Shown here in pieces: positions 26,191-35,013 of a stretch of DNA of 64,000 nt. The stretch's first letter is position 1. The number at the start of each line of letters is the position of its first letter. Origin of the DNA: Thalassospira sp. (GTDB taxonomy: Bacteria > Pseudomonadota > Alphaproteobacteria > Rhodospirillales > Thalassospiraceae). Both the position numbers and the translations under genes were made by a program. The stretch spans positions 1 to 64,000 of the forward strand of contig NZ_JAUYHK010000021.1 of the NCBI RefSeq assembly GCF_030690045.1, given 5' to 3'. The notes under the pieces are model-generated. The model made no database searches. It saw only the letters and a list, made by a program, of their open reading frames with translations, and was not told the origin of the DNA.

Positions 26191-26625
26191 TTAATTTTCA
26201 TAATAATTCTTTTCAAAAATACTAATTAATTCGGGTGGTCTTGTTGGATACTCCAAATGATCAGGAGAAAAGAAAGATATGCCAAATTTTAGAGATGTGA
26301 ATCCGGCATCTTGCATCATTATTTTATCGTCTAATTCCATAAACCATTTTTTGATAATATCAAACGACTGATCAAATAGAGTAACATCCTTAAAAACAAC
26401 ATTTGATAAGTTGTCGACCTCTACAAAGCAAACGTTTCCACATTTATTATAGTGAACCATGATTCCAAAATCTGAGAAGTAATCTTTAGCATCAATTTCA
26501 ATTCCAGATATCTTTGATTTTTCTTGATGTTCAAAATTACATTTAATAACATCCCTGACATTTTCTTTTGTCATTGATAGCAGAATTGGTCCTATTGATT
26601 TATATGGTTCAATATTTAGTAACAT
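26191..26625 (-). CDS. Probable immunity protein for the Rhs C-terminal toxin
   Basis: 144 residues, AT-rich compared with its neighbours. It starts 12 nt after the stop of the giant Rhs gene, the normal place for a cognate immunity gene. The sequence is soluble, acidic and without a signal peptide (SIGPILLSMTKENVRDVIKC, VHYNKCGNVCFVEVDN). I cannot name the immunity family. Low GC shared with the toxin tip is typical of swapped toxin-immunity cassettes. Confidence 0.7.
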   Translation of the reverse strand: MLLNIEPYKSIGPILLSMTKENVRDVIKCNFEHQEKSKISGIEIDAKDYFSDFGIMVHYNKCGNVCFVEVDNLSNVVFKDVTLFDQSFDIIKKWFMELDDKIMMQDAGFTSLKFGISFFSPDHLEYPTRPPELISIFEKNYYEN

Positions 26626-26637
26626 TTACCGCAATCC

Positions 26638-29600
26638 TCATAAGCCATATTTCTTTTTTAGTTCATTGAACTTTGCATCATTTAACCTTTTCATTTTCTT
26701 GGAATATTTCATTCCATCCAATGTCGCCTTCTTTTGTGCCTTGGTATTTAATAAATTATCATCTCTGTAGGCCTTAAGATTCATATCAAGGGCTTTATGG
26801 AACTCCCCTTGTTGCATATACTGACGCTGTTTATCCCTGAATTTTTGAGATTCCTTTGATGATCCAGTGGTAATGAATTGTCTGTGTTCTTTATAAGTTA
26901 AAGTTCTGGCTGACATGTTGTTCCGATTGTCATCGTATATAGTACCAACATAAGTGCTCCTGGGAGGAAAGTGGTCACTTTCAACTTTTTTAGATTCAGA
27001 TTTTTGTTTTGTATCTCCATGCCTTCCGCCAACGTTTACTCTTCCGCAATTCGGAGGATTGTGTACGAGAAACGAATTTTCACCAACATAGTAATTATGG
27101 TTGTTAAGAACCTCGAAGTTAAATACTTTAACTGGTCCGTCGAGAGTTTCTTTTGCGGTGATTTCGACCAGCTGTCCATCCAGACTAAGAACTTGGTCAT
27201 CGGCGGTCAGGTCAGACGCTGGCCGCCACTCATTTTCCATCGGTAAATAGAATGGATGGTTAGGTGTCGCCTCTACTGTTGTGCCACCAATGGTCAAAGC
27301 AATAAGCGCAGAAGCGACCCGTGTGAACAACCTGCTGACTGGCTTCAGTTCCACCTGCTCTGTCGCATCATTCCTGCTCCACACCAGATCCCCAACCTCA
27401 AGTTCCTCAATCACCTTTGACCGATCCGCAGTGGCAATGGGCGTCCCCGCTGGTAGTGACATCTCACACGACGAGGTTGCCGGTGGCATGCTGGCCATAT
27501 TCTGATGGACGGCATTAGAAAACAGTCGTGAAAATGGCAGTTCCTTTATCTCGTTGGGCTCTGCGCCATCACCAACCTCCGCCTGCCGCGGACCTGTTAC
27601 CGCCATCGGCAGCGTATCGTTGTTCGGGAAGGCAGAGCGGGTAGCCGCAATCGTAACCCCGGAACTGGTTGCTGCGGCAGCAGCAGCGATGTCCGGAGTA
27701 TGGGACGCGATTTCCACCTTGGTCACCAACCCCGATGTATCGTTCGGAGACGTCCCGTTGTGCCGCGCGACCTCTGACGCATTTGCTGCGACGAAACTTC
27801 CGGCTTCTTCAGTTGAGTTTGCTGCAATCACGAGCTCGACCAGAATCGTCAAGATTTCAATGCCATCATCAAATCCAGCGGCCATACCGTCGGGATCTGT
27901 GAGCGTTAGCGGGTCGTTCGCCGCATAGATATAGGGGCTGTCAAACTGCCCGGCCGGATCTGGTGTTGTAAACCGGCCCATCTGCGGATCGTAGTAGCGT
28001 GCACCAAAATAATACAAACCGGTTTCAGGATCGTATTCCTTTCCGGTGAATTTTGGTCGTATATCTACAGTATCTGAACCAATCTGCTGATCAATCTCGC
28101 CATAGGGCTGATAGGATATCGTATTTGTCTCGGCACCTGTTCCGTCCGTAACCAACACGGTGCTGCCGATCTGGTCCTGAGAGAGATAGTGCACCGCCCC
28201 GGATGGGCCGACGCTGGCGATGACGCCCTGGGGACCGTAGATGTAAGTGTCGGCAAATGGTTTCCCCCCAACTGGTACGGTCAGCACATAGTACGGGTCA
28301 ATATAGTGAGTCTGCCTCCCATCGGGCCCAGTGGACACCACGCGTTCCCAACCATCACCATAACCAAACAGACTGGTGACGCCTTCCGAACCGTCGCCGT
28401 GCTCCACAGATGTGAGGTTTCCCTGAACATCATACCGGTACTGCCAGACATTCAAGTTGTCTCCAACAACGGGCGACTGGGTCTTCGCAACGAGTTTGCC
28501 GGTTGCGTCATAACTCAGATTCCAGCCTGACTGATTTGCGCCTGTCCCACACCCCTCCACTGGACAAATCCGATCAAGCTGATGTTTCCTTTGCTCATTA
28601 TAATAGTATGTAAGGCCGTTTGTGCCCGTAATATCGCCCGTGAGGTTATAGTTGTAGGCTAACGTGCCATACGTGCCGTTAGCCAGAGTCAAAAAACCCA
28701 TTGTGTCATAGGAGAAGGTTTGGTTGAGCGTGATGTCGGCAGAGGGACGTGTATCGTCGAGCGCGATCAGCTTGCTGGCGCTGTTCCACTGCAAGGCGAC
28801 GTTCCGATGCACCAAGGCTTTACGGACAATTTTGCCATGCGTCCGACGACCGAGGTTGTCATACTGATACGTTTCCTCAACGCCATTTCCATAGCTTAGC
28901 TGTTGGTTTTGTCCCAAGGCGTTATAGTCACTATAAGATGCCAAGGTTTCGAATGTCGTTTCCGAAGGAGCGCGACGGGATATGGAGGTTAACTGACCGC
29001 CGGATCCATAATCGTACCGGACCTCGCTGTCATCTGGATAGCGAATGGTCTGCGGATTGCCCAAGGCATCGTAGGTGAACCCTGAGGTAAAGCGGCGTTC
29101 TTCCCCCGAGATCTGCGTGACAGTGGTCCGTTCCGTGATATTGCCGAGAAAGTCATAGGAAAATTCATATGCCACGTCAGGTGTTTGCACCGTCGCCAGC
29201 CATCCCTTACCATTTTTTGCACTGTCGTAGCGATAGGTGACCTCACGTGTCAGCTTGCTGTCGTGAGCGAAGTCGCGAACGGCAATAACTCTTCCCAGCG
29301 CGTCATAATCGAAAGCCTGTTTCTGCTCGTTCGCATCTATCGTCGTTTCGACCAGTCCCGTATCGGTATAACTATATGTAGATGTCCCGACATCCGGACT
29401 GGTAGATGCAACAACCTGACCAAGGGAGTTGTAGCTAACAGAAGTAACCACACCCAATGGATCAATACCCTCTATTGGTCGTCCCAGCGCGTCATACCGA
29501 TAAGTACTAATCCCGCCATTCGGTGCCACGGACGTGCGTAACCGACCACGGCTGTCATAGGTATCGACGGTAGCAACGGGCGTGGTTGCCCCCGACACGG

Positions 29601-32600
29601 CTGTCTCCGACGGATTTGGCATTTCAGTGGTGACAATATTGTTGTCCGCCGGGTCATAGACCGTTCGGTATACAACGCCTTCAGGCAGATCCGTTCGGAT
29701 AATGCGCTGCTTGATGTCATGCATGTAACGCACCGTCTCGGCCTTCTGGCCGTCAAAATGCGGCAGCGATTGTTGGCTCAACTGGCTGTGGCCGTTGTAA
29801 GCCGCCTGACTGACTATGGGGGGGGCTATGTCCGGTCCGCTCTCCTCCATCCTGACTGGTTGCCACAACCCGTTATATCGAGTGTTCTCCCAAAGCCAGT
29901 TTTCGGTGTCATCCTCATCCCATGCAGTGCGGAACTGTAGTTTGATGCTAATCCCCACAGGACTGGCTTTGGAGATCTGCCGCAACAGTACGGGCTTCAA
30001 CAATCTGCTATCAGGCTGGATACTGTCCAGGCGAACAATCCCCCCAAAAGCATCGAGACCACCCTCTGGAACCTCTGTCACCAGATTGCCGTTCATATCC
30101 ACCCAGCGCATCAGATTGCCATAGAGCGGTTCATACTCGGTTTCAACGGTCAGAGGCTCGTGGCCCGTTAGCGCCGGAGGAAGGGTGATGCGGGCGGGAA
30201 AACTGTGATAGACGGTATCATATGCAATGTTCGTTTTGGCTCCAAGCGCATCGGTTTCAGAAACCGGATTACCAAAGCGATCATAGTCCAATAAGGATTC
30301 GATCCATTTCTGTTTTGTACTGTCCCATAGCGCCAGGCCAACCTGATTCATTCTGTCGTCATAGGATATCCGCTGTAGCTGTAGATCATCCGCTTCCGAC
30401 CAACTCACGACATCGGTATCACAGGCTGCCGCACTGCGTGTTGTCTTGCGGACCACCGGAAAGAACCCTTTCCACCATTTCCCGTCATGCGGATCATGGT
30501 AACGATAACAGTAGTGAATACTGTCATCATCCGTGTTGGTCAGATCGTCCACCCGGATGATGTTCCTGTAATCCGCGTCATAGGTGTAATTCAACGACAG
30601 TGTATAATTTTCGGTGCCGTCACTGTAGATCCGGTTTTGTACCATCTTCTGATAGACAGTCGACACGCCCTCGGCTGAAGATATATAGTCGTTCTCACTT
30701 CGGTTTTCGGCGAGAACCGCTCCATCCGACAGACGGGTTACCTTTTGCTCTCGGAGCAAACCTATCAATGGATAGTCCTGATGGAAGCTGTTCTGCGTTT
30801 TGGTCTGCATCGCGGGATCGTCGATGCTACGATCAATTACATCGATTTCGGCGAATCCGATCCAGCCGCGGCCTTCCAGGTTCACCTTGGCACCGTGATA
30901 GACATAGTCGAATAGTGAGGAGATTTCGCTATCCGCCGATCCGACGCGCTGACGGCTGACCACATACCAGGGCGCGTGCAGCGCCGGATTGGGATAGGAA
31001 CTATCCACCGGCGGGCTGTAAATGGTGAGATCGGTTAGCGGCTTATAGTCGAACGAGGCAAAACCTCCCACCCCTGTGGTCACGTGCGTCAACAGATCTT
31101 GATATGATATGGCGGGGTCGGTGACATCTTCATCCGGCACGGCTACATGCATCTTGATTGAGACTGTTCCACGGTCATTGGCGACCAGGGCAATGTCGGT
31201 CTTCCCGTCGCCGCTAAAATCACTTGGAAAATAATCGTGATAGTCCCAGTTTCCTTTGAATTCCGACCAGTCCTGCGCGGTGAATCCTGTCCCGGTGGAT
31301 ATGTTAACCGACATAAGCATGCTGTTGGCTCCGGAATAAGCGATATAGTTTACATCAGCCAATCCATCGCCATTATAATCTCCGGGTTTGATTGCGCTGG
31401 TCTCGCGCCACCGGATCTGACCCTTCGACCAAATTTCGCTATTGAACATCTCGCCGTCAGACAGGAACGTCCTGACCGTGACATAGCCCTGTTCATTGTA
31501 GAAATACGCAATATCGGAACGACCATCCCCATTGTAGTCGTTGATACTGACCAGATTGTCGGAAAACCAGCGCGGCGAGTTATCCAGCCATGCTGCAACG
31601 GAAAAGCCGGTTCCGGTTGACAGGTAAATATCGACCGCCATCATACCGGCATCGTTATAGATCAGCGCCAGATCAGAGAGACCGTCGCCATTGAAGTCAC
31701 CCGGCAGGAAACGCGCATCTACCCAGCGCCGGGACGGTGTGTCCCAAGATGCCGGTTCAAATCCGTCTCCGTTAGAGAGAAAAATCCTAATATCGTTTTT
31801 ACCCGATGCATTCCGAATAATCGCAAAATCACTGAGCCCGTCACCGTTGAAATCGGCAAATACATCCTGATCGTCTTCTCTCCATGATTGTCCGCCGCTA
31901 TACCATGTTCTTTTTTCAAATCCATCCTCAGTCGACAAAAAAACGTCAGCGTTCATCGATCCCATTTGATTATAAAGATGGCCAATATCACTTCGACCAT
32001 CTCCATTGAAATCTGCCGCCGCAAAACGAGTACCGTTCCATCGGGTGCCGCTGGGTGACCGGTTCTCCAAGGTGAAAGCCTCTCCGGTCGATTCATAAAC
32101 AGAAAGGCCTAGCGCGCCAGAATTGTTGTTTAAGTAAGCAATATCGCTTTTGCCATCACCATCGAAATCACCCACTACATTGATGTAGTCTTCCGCCCAG
32201 CGGCCTTTTTGGCTCCATGAGTCAGCAGTAAAGGTGTTCTTCGTGGCCACCTTGTTGTCCCAGTCGAACCGGGTTGGAGGAAAGCATTCTTCTCCGAGAC
32301 CGCAAAGCTGGACGGCATCAAGCAAACTTCGATGAGAAGTGGCGCTTTGATGGTAGCTGAAATTATATGTGCTGACCTGCTGAGTTTTCACCCAGGTGGA
32401 AATCTGTTTTAACCGTTTCGTGGTTCTCACCTCGGAGCCGTTCAGATAGGCAGATTGCGGGTCTGGTCGATCTTCGTAGGAAAACCTGACAAATCGCTGA
32501 GGCATCAGGGACCCGGCGTCATTTCCGGTGTACTGTATCTCCGTGGGATAATACTCCCCCCGGGTGCTATCACTCTGGTATCGGATCTGGATATAATTGC

Positions 32601-33195
32601 CGTTGCGGTCTGTAACTTTATTCACGCTCCATACACGTACGGTTTCGGTTCCACTTGCGAGAATACGCGCATCGTCGGCAACGCCGAACTCAAGATGCTG
32701 CCCCTCCGGCGTGGTTACGCCGAAAGCGCAGGGTCCAGAACCACAGTGCCCCATCGATGTAACGCGGATCCAGCTTTGCCGTTCCGTATTATAAAGCGTA
32801 CCATCTTTACCATAGTCACCCGACACCGCGACAAGGCGCTTCCCGTCCAAGCAGAAGCGGTCGTAGGCGTTCAGACCAACCCCCCTCGACAAACCATCCT
32901 GTGCAATGGTCTGAGGACATCGTGTAATCGATGCAATGCCTCTCACACTCCAGCCAACGCCCAGTAACCCGTCGTTTTGATGGCTGTTGTACAGTAAGGA
33001 CAATTCAGGTTGCTGCCCGCCGGTTCCAGGGGGAACATCTAACGGTATGGTATAAATGGTGCTTCCGCTATTATCTGTTGCGACACTTCCATCAAGACTA
33101 CCGGCAGCCAATGTGTTTTCGGCACCAACAGCCGATGGTCCTGTAAAGGGGGAGCCCAGACTGAATAGGCAGACCAATGCTATGAGATGCCGCAT
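26638..33195 (-). CDS. Giant SpvB/VCBS/RHS polymorphic toxin with Hint domain and nuclease-like tip
   Basis: 2185 residues. Signal peptide at 1-25. SpvB/TcdB-like N-terminus at about 30-95 (YTIPLDVPPGTGGQQPELSL). Repeated FG-GAP/VCBS units (DFNGDGRSDI-type, seven or more) at about 335-690. RHS/YD repeats at about 1200-1700, closing with the RHS core motif (GLYYFGARYYDPQMGRF). A Hint protease-like domain at about 1905-2050 begins CEMSLPAGTPI and ends HNYYVGENSFLVHN. The last 135 residues are the toxin: ESDHFPPRSTY, KEHRQFITTGSS and a lysine-rich helical end, resembling HNH/DHxP-type nuclease tips of Rhs proteins. Secreted and probably self-cleaved by Hint. The tip is AT-richer than the shell. 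The Hint and nuclease calls are by motif. Confidence 0.88.
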   Translation of the reverse strand: MRHLIALVCLFSLGSPFTGPSAVGAENTLAAGSLDGSVATDNSGSTIYTIPLDVPPGTGGQQPELSLLYNSHQNDGLLGVGWSVRGIASITRCPQTIAQDGLSRGVGLNAYDRFCLDGKRLVAVSGDYGKDGTLYNTERQSWIRVTSMGHCGSGPCAFGVTTPEGQHLEFGVADDARILASGTETVRVWSVNKVTDRNGNYIQIRYQSDSTRGEYYPTEIQYTGNDAGSLMPQRFVRFSYEDRPDPQSAYLNGSEVRTTKRLKQISTWVKTQQVSTYNFSYHQSATSHRSLLDAVQLCGLGEECFPPTRFDWDNKVATKNTFTADSWSQKGRWAEDYINVVGDFDGDGKSDIAYLNNNSGALGLSVYESTGEAFTLENRSPSGTRWNGTRFAAADFNGDGRSDIGHLYNQMGSMNADVFLSTEDGFEKRTWYSGGQSWREDDQDVFADFNGDGLSDFAIIRNASGKNDIRIFLSNGDGFEPASWDTPSRRWVDARFLPGDFNGDGLSDLALIYNDAGMMAVDIYLSTGTGFSVAAWLDNSPRWFSDNLVSINDYNGDGRSDIAYFYNEQGYVTVRTFLSDGEMFNSEIWSKGQIRWRETSAIKPGDYNGDGLADVNYIAYSGANSMLMSVNISTGTGFTAQDWSEFKGNWDYHDYFPSDFSGDGKTDIALVANDRGTVSIKMHVAVPDEDVTDPAISYQDLLTHVTTGVGGFASFDYKPLTDLTIYSPPVDSSYPNPALHAPWYVVSRQRVGSADSEISSLFDYVYHGAKVNLEGRGWIGFAEIDVIDRSIDDPAMQTKTQNSFHQDYPLIGLLREQKVTRLSDGAVLAENRSENDYISSAEGVSTVYQKMVQNRIYSDGTENYTLSLNYTYDADYRNIIRVDDLTNTDDDSIHYCYRYHDPHDGKWWKGFFPVVRKTTRSAAACDTDVVSWSEADDLQLQRISYDDRMNQVGLALWDSTKQKWIESLLDYDRFGNPVSETDALGAKTNIAYDTVYHSFPARITLPPALTGHEPLTVETEYEPLYGNLMRWVDMNGNLVTEVPEGGLDAFGGIVRLDSIQPDSRLLKPVLLRQISKASPVGISIKLQFRTAWDEDDTENWLWENTRYNGLWQPVRMEESGPDIAPPIVSQAAYNGHSQLSQQSLPHFDGQKAETVRYMHDIKQRIIRTDLPEGVVYRTVYDPADNNIVTTEMPNPSETAVSGATTPVATVDTYDSRGRLRTSVAPNGGISTYRYDALGRPIEGIDPLGVVTSVSYNSLGQVVASTSPDVGTSTYSYTDTGLVETTIDANEQKQAFDYDALGRVIAVRDFAHDSKLTREVTYRYDSAKNGKGWLATVQTPDVAYEFSYDFLGNITERTTVTQISGEERRFTSGFTYDALGNPQTIRYPDDSEVRYDYGSGGQLTSISRRAPSETTFETLASYSDYNALGQNQQLSYGNGVEETYQYDNLGRRTHGKIVRKALVHRNVALQWNSASKLIALDDTRPSADITLNQTFSYDTMGFLTLANGTYGTLAYNYNLTGDITGTNGLTYYYNEQRKHQLDRICPVEGCGTGANQSGWNLSYDATGKLVAKTQSPVVGDNLNVWQYRYDVQGNLTSVEHGDGSEGVTSLFGYGDGWERVVSTGPDGRQTHYIDPYYVLTVPVGGKPFADTYIYGPQGVIASVGPSGAVHYLSQDQIGSTVLVTDGTGAETNTISYQPYGEIDQQIGSDTVDIRPKFTGKEYDPETGLYYFGARYYDPQMGRFTTPDPAGQFDSPYIYAANDPLTLTDPDGMAAGFDDGIEILTILVELVIAANSTEEAGSFVAANASEVARHNGTSPNDTSGLVTKVEIASHTPDIAAAAAATSSGVTIAATRSAFPNNDTLPMAVTGPRQAEVGDGAEPNEIKELPFSRLFSNAVHQNMASMPPATSSCEMSLPAGTPIATADRSKVIEELEVGDLVWSRNDATEQVELKPVSRLFTRVASALIALTIGGTTVEATPNHPFYLPMENEWRPASDLTADDQVLSLDGQLVEITAKETLDGPVKVFNFEVLNNHNYYVGENSFLVHNPPNCGRVNVGGRHGDTKQKSESKKVESDHFPPRSTYVGTIYDDNRNNMSARTLTYKEHRQFITTGSSKESQKFRDKQRQYMQQGEFHKALDMNLKAYRDDNLLNTKAQKKATLDGMKYSKKMKRLNDAKFNELKKKYGL

Positions 33196-34218
33196 CAGAT
33201 TTCTTCACTCCCAACGGGTTCAACCATAAGATAAGTTATAGATATTTTTTTTGAACCTAAAATTGTACTCAATGGTAGTTCTAGTGGTGGTTCGACCTGC
33301 AGTCGATACCCTTACGATAGATGTGAATCCTCGAAGGTATAGGAAAATTTGATTTTGCGTGGACCAGCCCGTTTTCGCAATTTTCTGCGAGACACCTGCG
33401 CTAAATCTGATCAATGGTGTTTTGACTACGATAGAGGAGAAGTTGAATGCCGCGTGGCAGGAACATTTAACAAAAGGTTCTGAAATGACAGGAACTGGTT
33501 TTCAAATTAACGATCGACGATCTTTCGTTGGTTACAGGTTTTTGCGAAAGGGCTCTGCTGGATAGTGTTCCTTACCGCAAGGCGGGGATATCTTCCCATC
33601 TTGTCGTGAAGCAGGGTGACCGGGTTTTGTTCCTCATGAACCAGTCGGACTTTTCTGATCTGGTTGACCTGCCGATTGTGACGGTTTCTTGTCAAACCGG
33701 TATTCCAGCCGGTCAAGGGCTGTCATGAGCGGGTTTTCATTGGCTACATGTTTGTAAACAAATCCCGTGGCGCGTCCGCAGGGCTGTCCAGATCCAGTAT
33801 CATAATCCCGGCCGATATGGGCTGATATTTCCCTTGTGTCGTTTGTCTTGCATGTCACTCTCCGCGAATATGGTTAACTCTGCTGATGCAGGTCCCCTAT
33901 TCTGGGGTGATCAATGCTGGATCTGTTGGGCATTCCTGACGTTGTGGATTGTGCAATCTAAAACGCAACAGCATTTAATAAACACTAAATCGGTACTTAT
34001 TAAATGTGCATTGTGATTCTGGTCTGTCACTCCACAGTGATGTCTGGATTGTGCAATCCAGTTGAGAATAGAGGCATTCGTTCAAGCCCGGTTTTGCTGC
34101 GTGCGGGCAACGACTGCCCTGCTGGTCGCCATCCCAGAGCCCCACGGCCATCAAAAACCGCACAACCCCCGAAAAACACCTGTGTGTGGCGATCTGCTGA
34201 AGGAAGGGCTGCGCCCTC
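33196..34218. other. Gene-poor stretch upstream of the Rhs operon
   Basis: The first 160 bp would hold the Rhs promoter. A 67-codon open frame at 33528-33728 (+, TTG start, weak ribosome site, VVKQGDRVLFLMNQ) looks slightly gene-like but I cannot support it. The palindromes at 33946 and 34045 are listed separately. Nothing else stands out. Confidence 0.4.
33946..34060. repeat. Two GGATTGTGCAATC palindromes
   Basis: GGATTGTGCAATCT at 33946-33959 and the perfect palindrome TGGATTGTGCAATCCA at 34045-34060 share GGATTG-TG-CAATC, about 100 bp apart. They look like operator half-site pairs for a dimeric regulator controlling the genes on the right; the binder is unknown. Confidence 0.5.
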
Positions 34219-34291
34219 TGCCGTCAAGCAGAATCAGGGGCCCTGTTCACGCCTTAACGGTCGTGAACATCCCATATTCAGCTTGACGGCA
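34219..34291. other. Long nested hairpin in non-coding DNA
   Basis: The outer arms TGCCGTCAAGC (34219-34229) and GCTTGACGGCA (34281-34291) pair perfectly. Inside, GAAT pairs with ATTC, GGG with CCC, and the inner arms GTTCACG (34245-34251) and CGTGAAC (34262-34268) pair perfectly around a 10-nt loop. The whole folds as one interrupted stem 59 bp before the next start codon. It suits a single-strand promoter or initiation structure, a protein site, or a structured leader RNA. Confidence 0.6.
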
Positions 34292-34349
34292 TTCACCCCT
34301 TTTTGACGACGGGAAGAAGTTTGACCCGTTGAAAGAAGGAATTGAAGAC

Positions 34350-34940
34350 ATGACCGTTACAGACGAAGTGATCAAATTGGCCCGCATGATTTCGCAGGAC
34401 TTTAACTCAGCCGTGCTGGCTGGAGATGATGCAGGTCTCAAAGCATCTTATCAGGCTTTTCGTGACCTGCTTGTCAGGACCAATGGCGAAAAGGGGAATT
34501 TCGGTTTGTATGCCCCGGACGGATCGGGAACAGTTATCGAAAAGGCAATAGAAGCTGTCCCCGGCACTGTGCCCCACTGGGGACAAAATGGCCTCTTTAT
34601 CATCAACACCGTTCATGGTCGCGTTATGGTCGAGTTCTCTTGCGCGTTCAAAACGCTGGCGGGTTTCAAGTTTCATGCGGTCGATCTCGGGCAACCTTTT
34701 CTCTCTGAAACCGGATTTCACTCCTGCCTGACGACCGAAGTGTTTCCGCTGCCGGTGGATCAGGCTGCCGAGGCGGCATATTGTGCGCTGGTCGATCAAC
34801 TTGGCATGCGCTTTATCGATCCTGAATATCGGGAACGCATGGCGGATGATTTGCCAGCCTTTGCGCATGTGACCAACCCCAATACACAGGGGATTGCGAC
34901 CATCACCGAGAAAAATGGACAGATCGGGCTTCTGTTCTGA
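34350..34940 (+). CDS. Hypothetical protein, 196 residues
   Basis: The ATG at 34350 has AAGAAGGA upstream; an in-frame TTG at 34329 is less likely. The product is soluble and acidic with no signal peptide. Features are helical N-terminal 45 residues, then mixed segments (GNFGLYAPDGSG, GQNGLFIINTVHGRVMVEFSCAF) and a C-terminal AEAAYCALVDQLGMRFIDPEYRERMADDLP. I do not recognise the family. It follows the nested hairpin at 34219-34291 and ends at a strong terminator. The setting resembles plasmid leader-region genes (antirestriction, SOS control), but there is no sequence evidence for such a function. Confidence 0.75.
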   Translation: MTVTDEVIKLARMISQDFNSAVLAGDDAGLKASYQAFRDLLVRTNGEKGNFGLYAPDGSGTVIEKAIEAVPGTVPHWGQNGLFIINTVHGRVMVEFSCAFKTLAGFKFHAVDLGQPFLSETGFHSCLTTEVFPLPVDQAAEAAYCALVDQLGMRFIDPEYRERMADDLPAFAHVTNPNTQGIATITEKNGQIGLLF

Positions 34941-34987
34941 GATTGGCGAGGACGGGAACGACATAAAAGAAAATCAGGGCTGAAAGC

Positions 34988-35013
34988 GAAACCGGCAGAA
35001 TTTTGCCGGTTTC
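34988..35013. terminator. Bidirectional terminator between convergent genes
   Basis: GAAACCGGCA and TGCCGGTTTC form a 10-bp stem around GAATTT, followed by ATTTCTTTT. It lies between the 196-residue gene (+) and the stop of the serine recombinase (-), whose last codons it touches. It belongs to the same AACCGGCA...TGCCGGTT hairpin type as that at 3051. Confidence 0.85.

Noticed and set aside
33528..33728. Small gene upstream of the nested hairpin
   Set aside because: TTG start with poor ribosome site, a stop shortly upstream in frame, and no recognisable domain; evidence is too weak to list as a gene.
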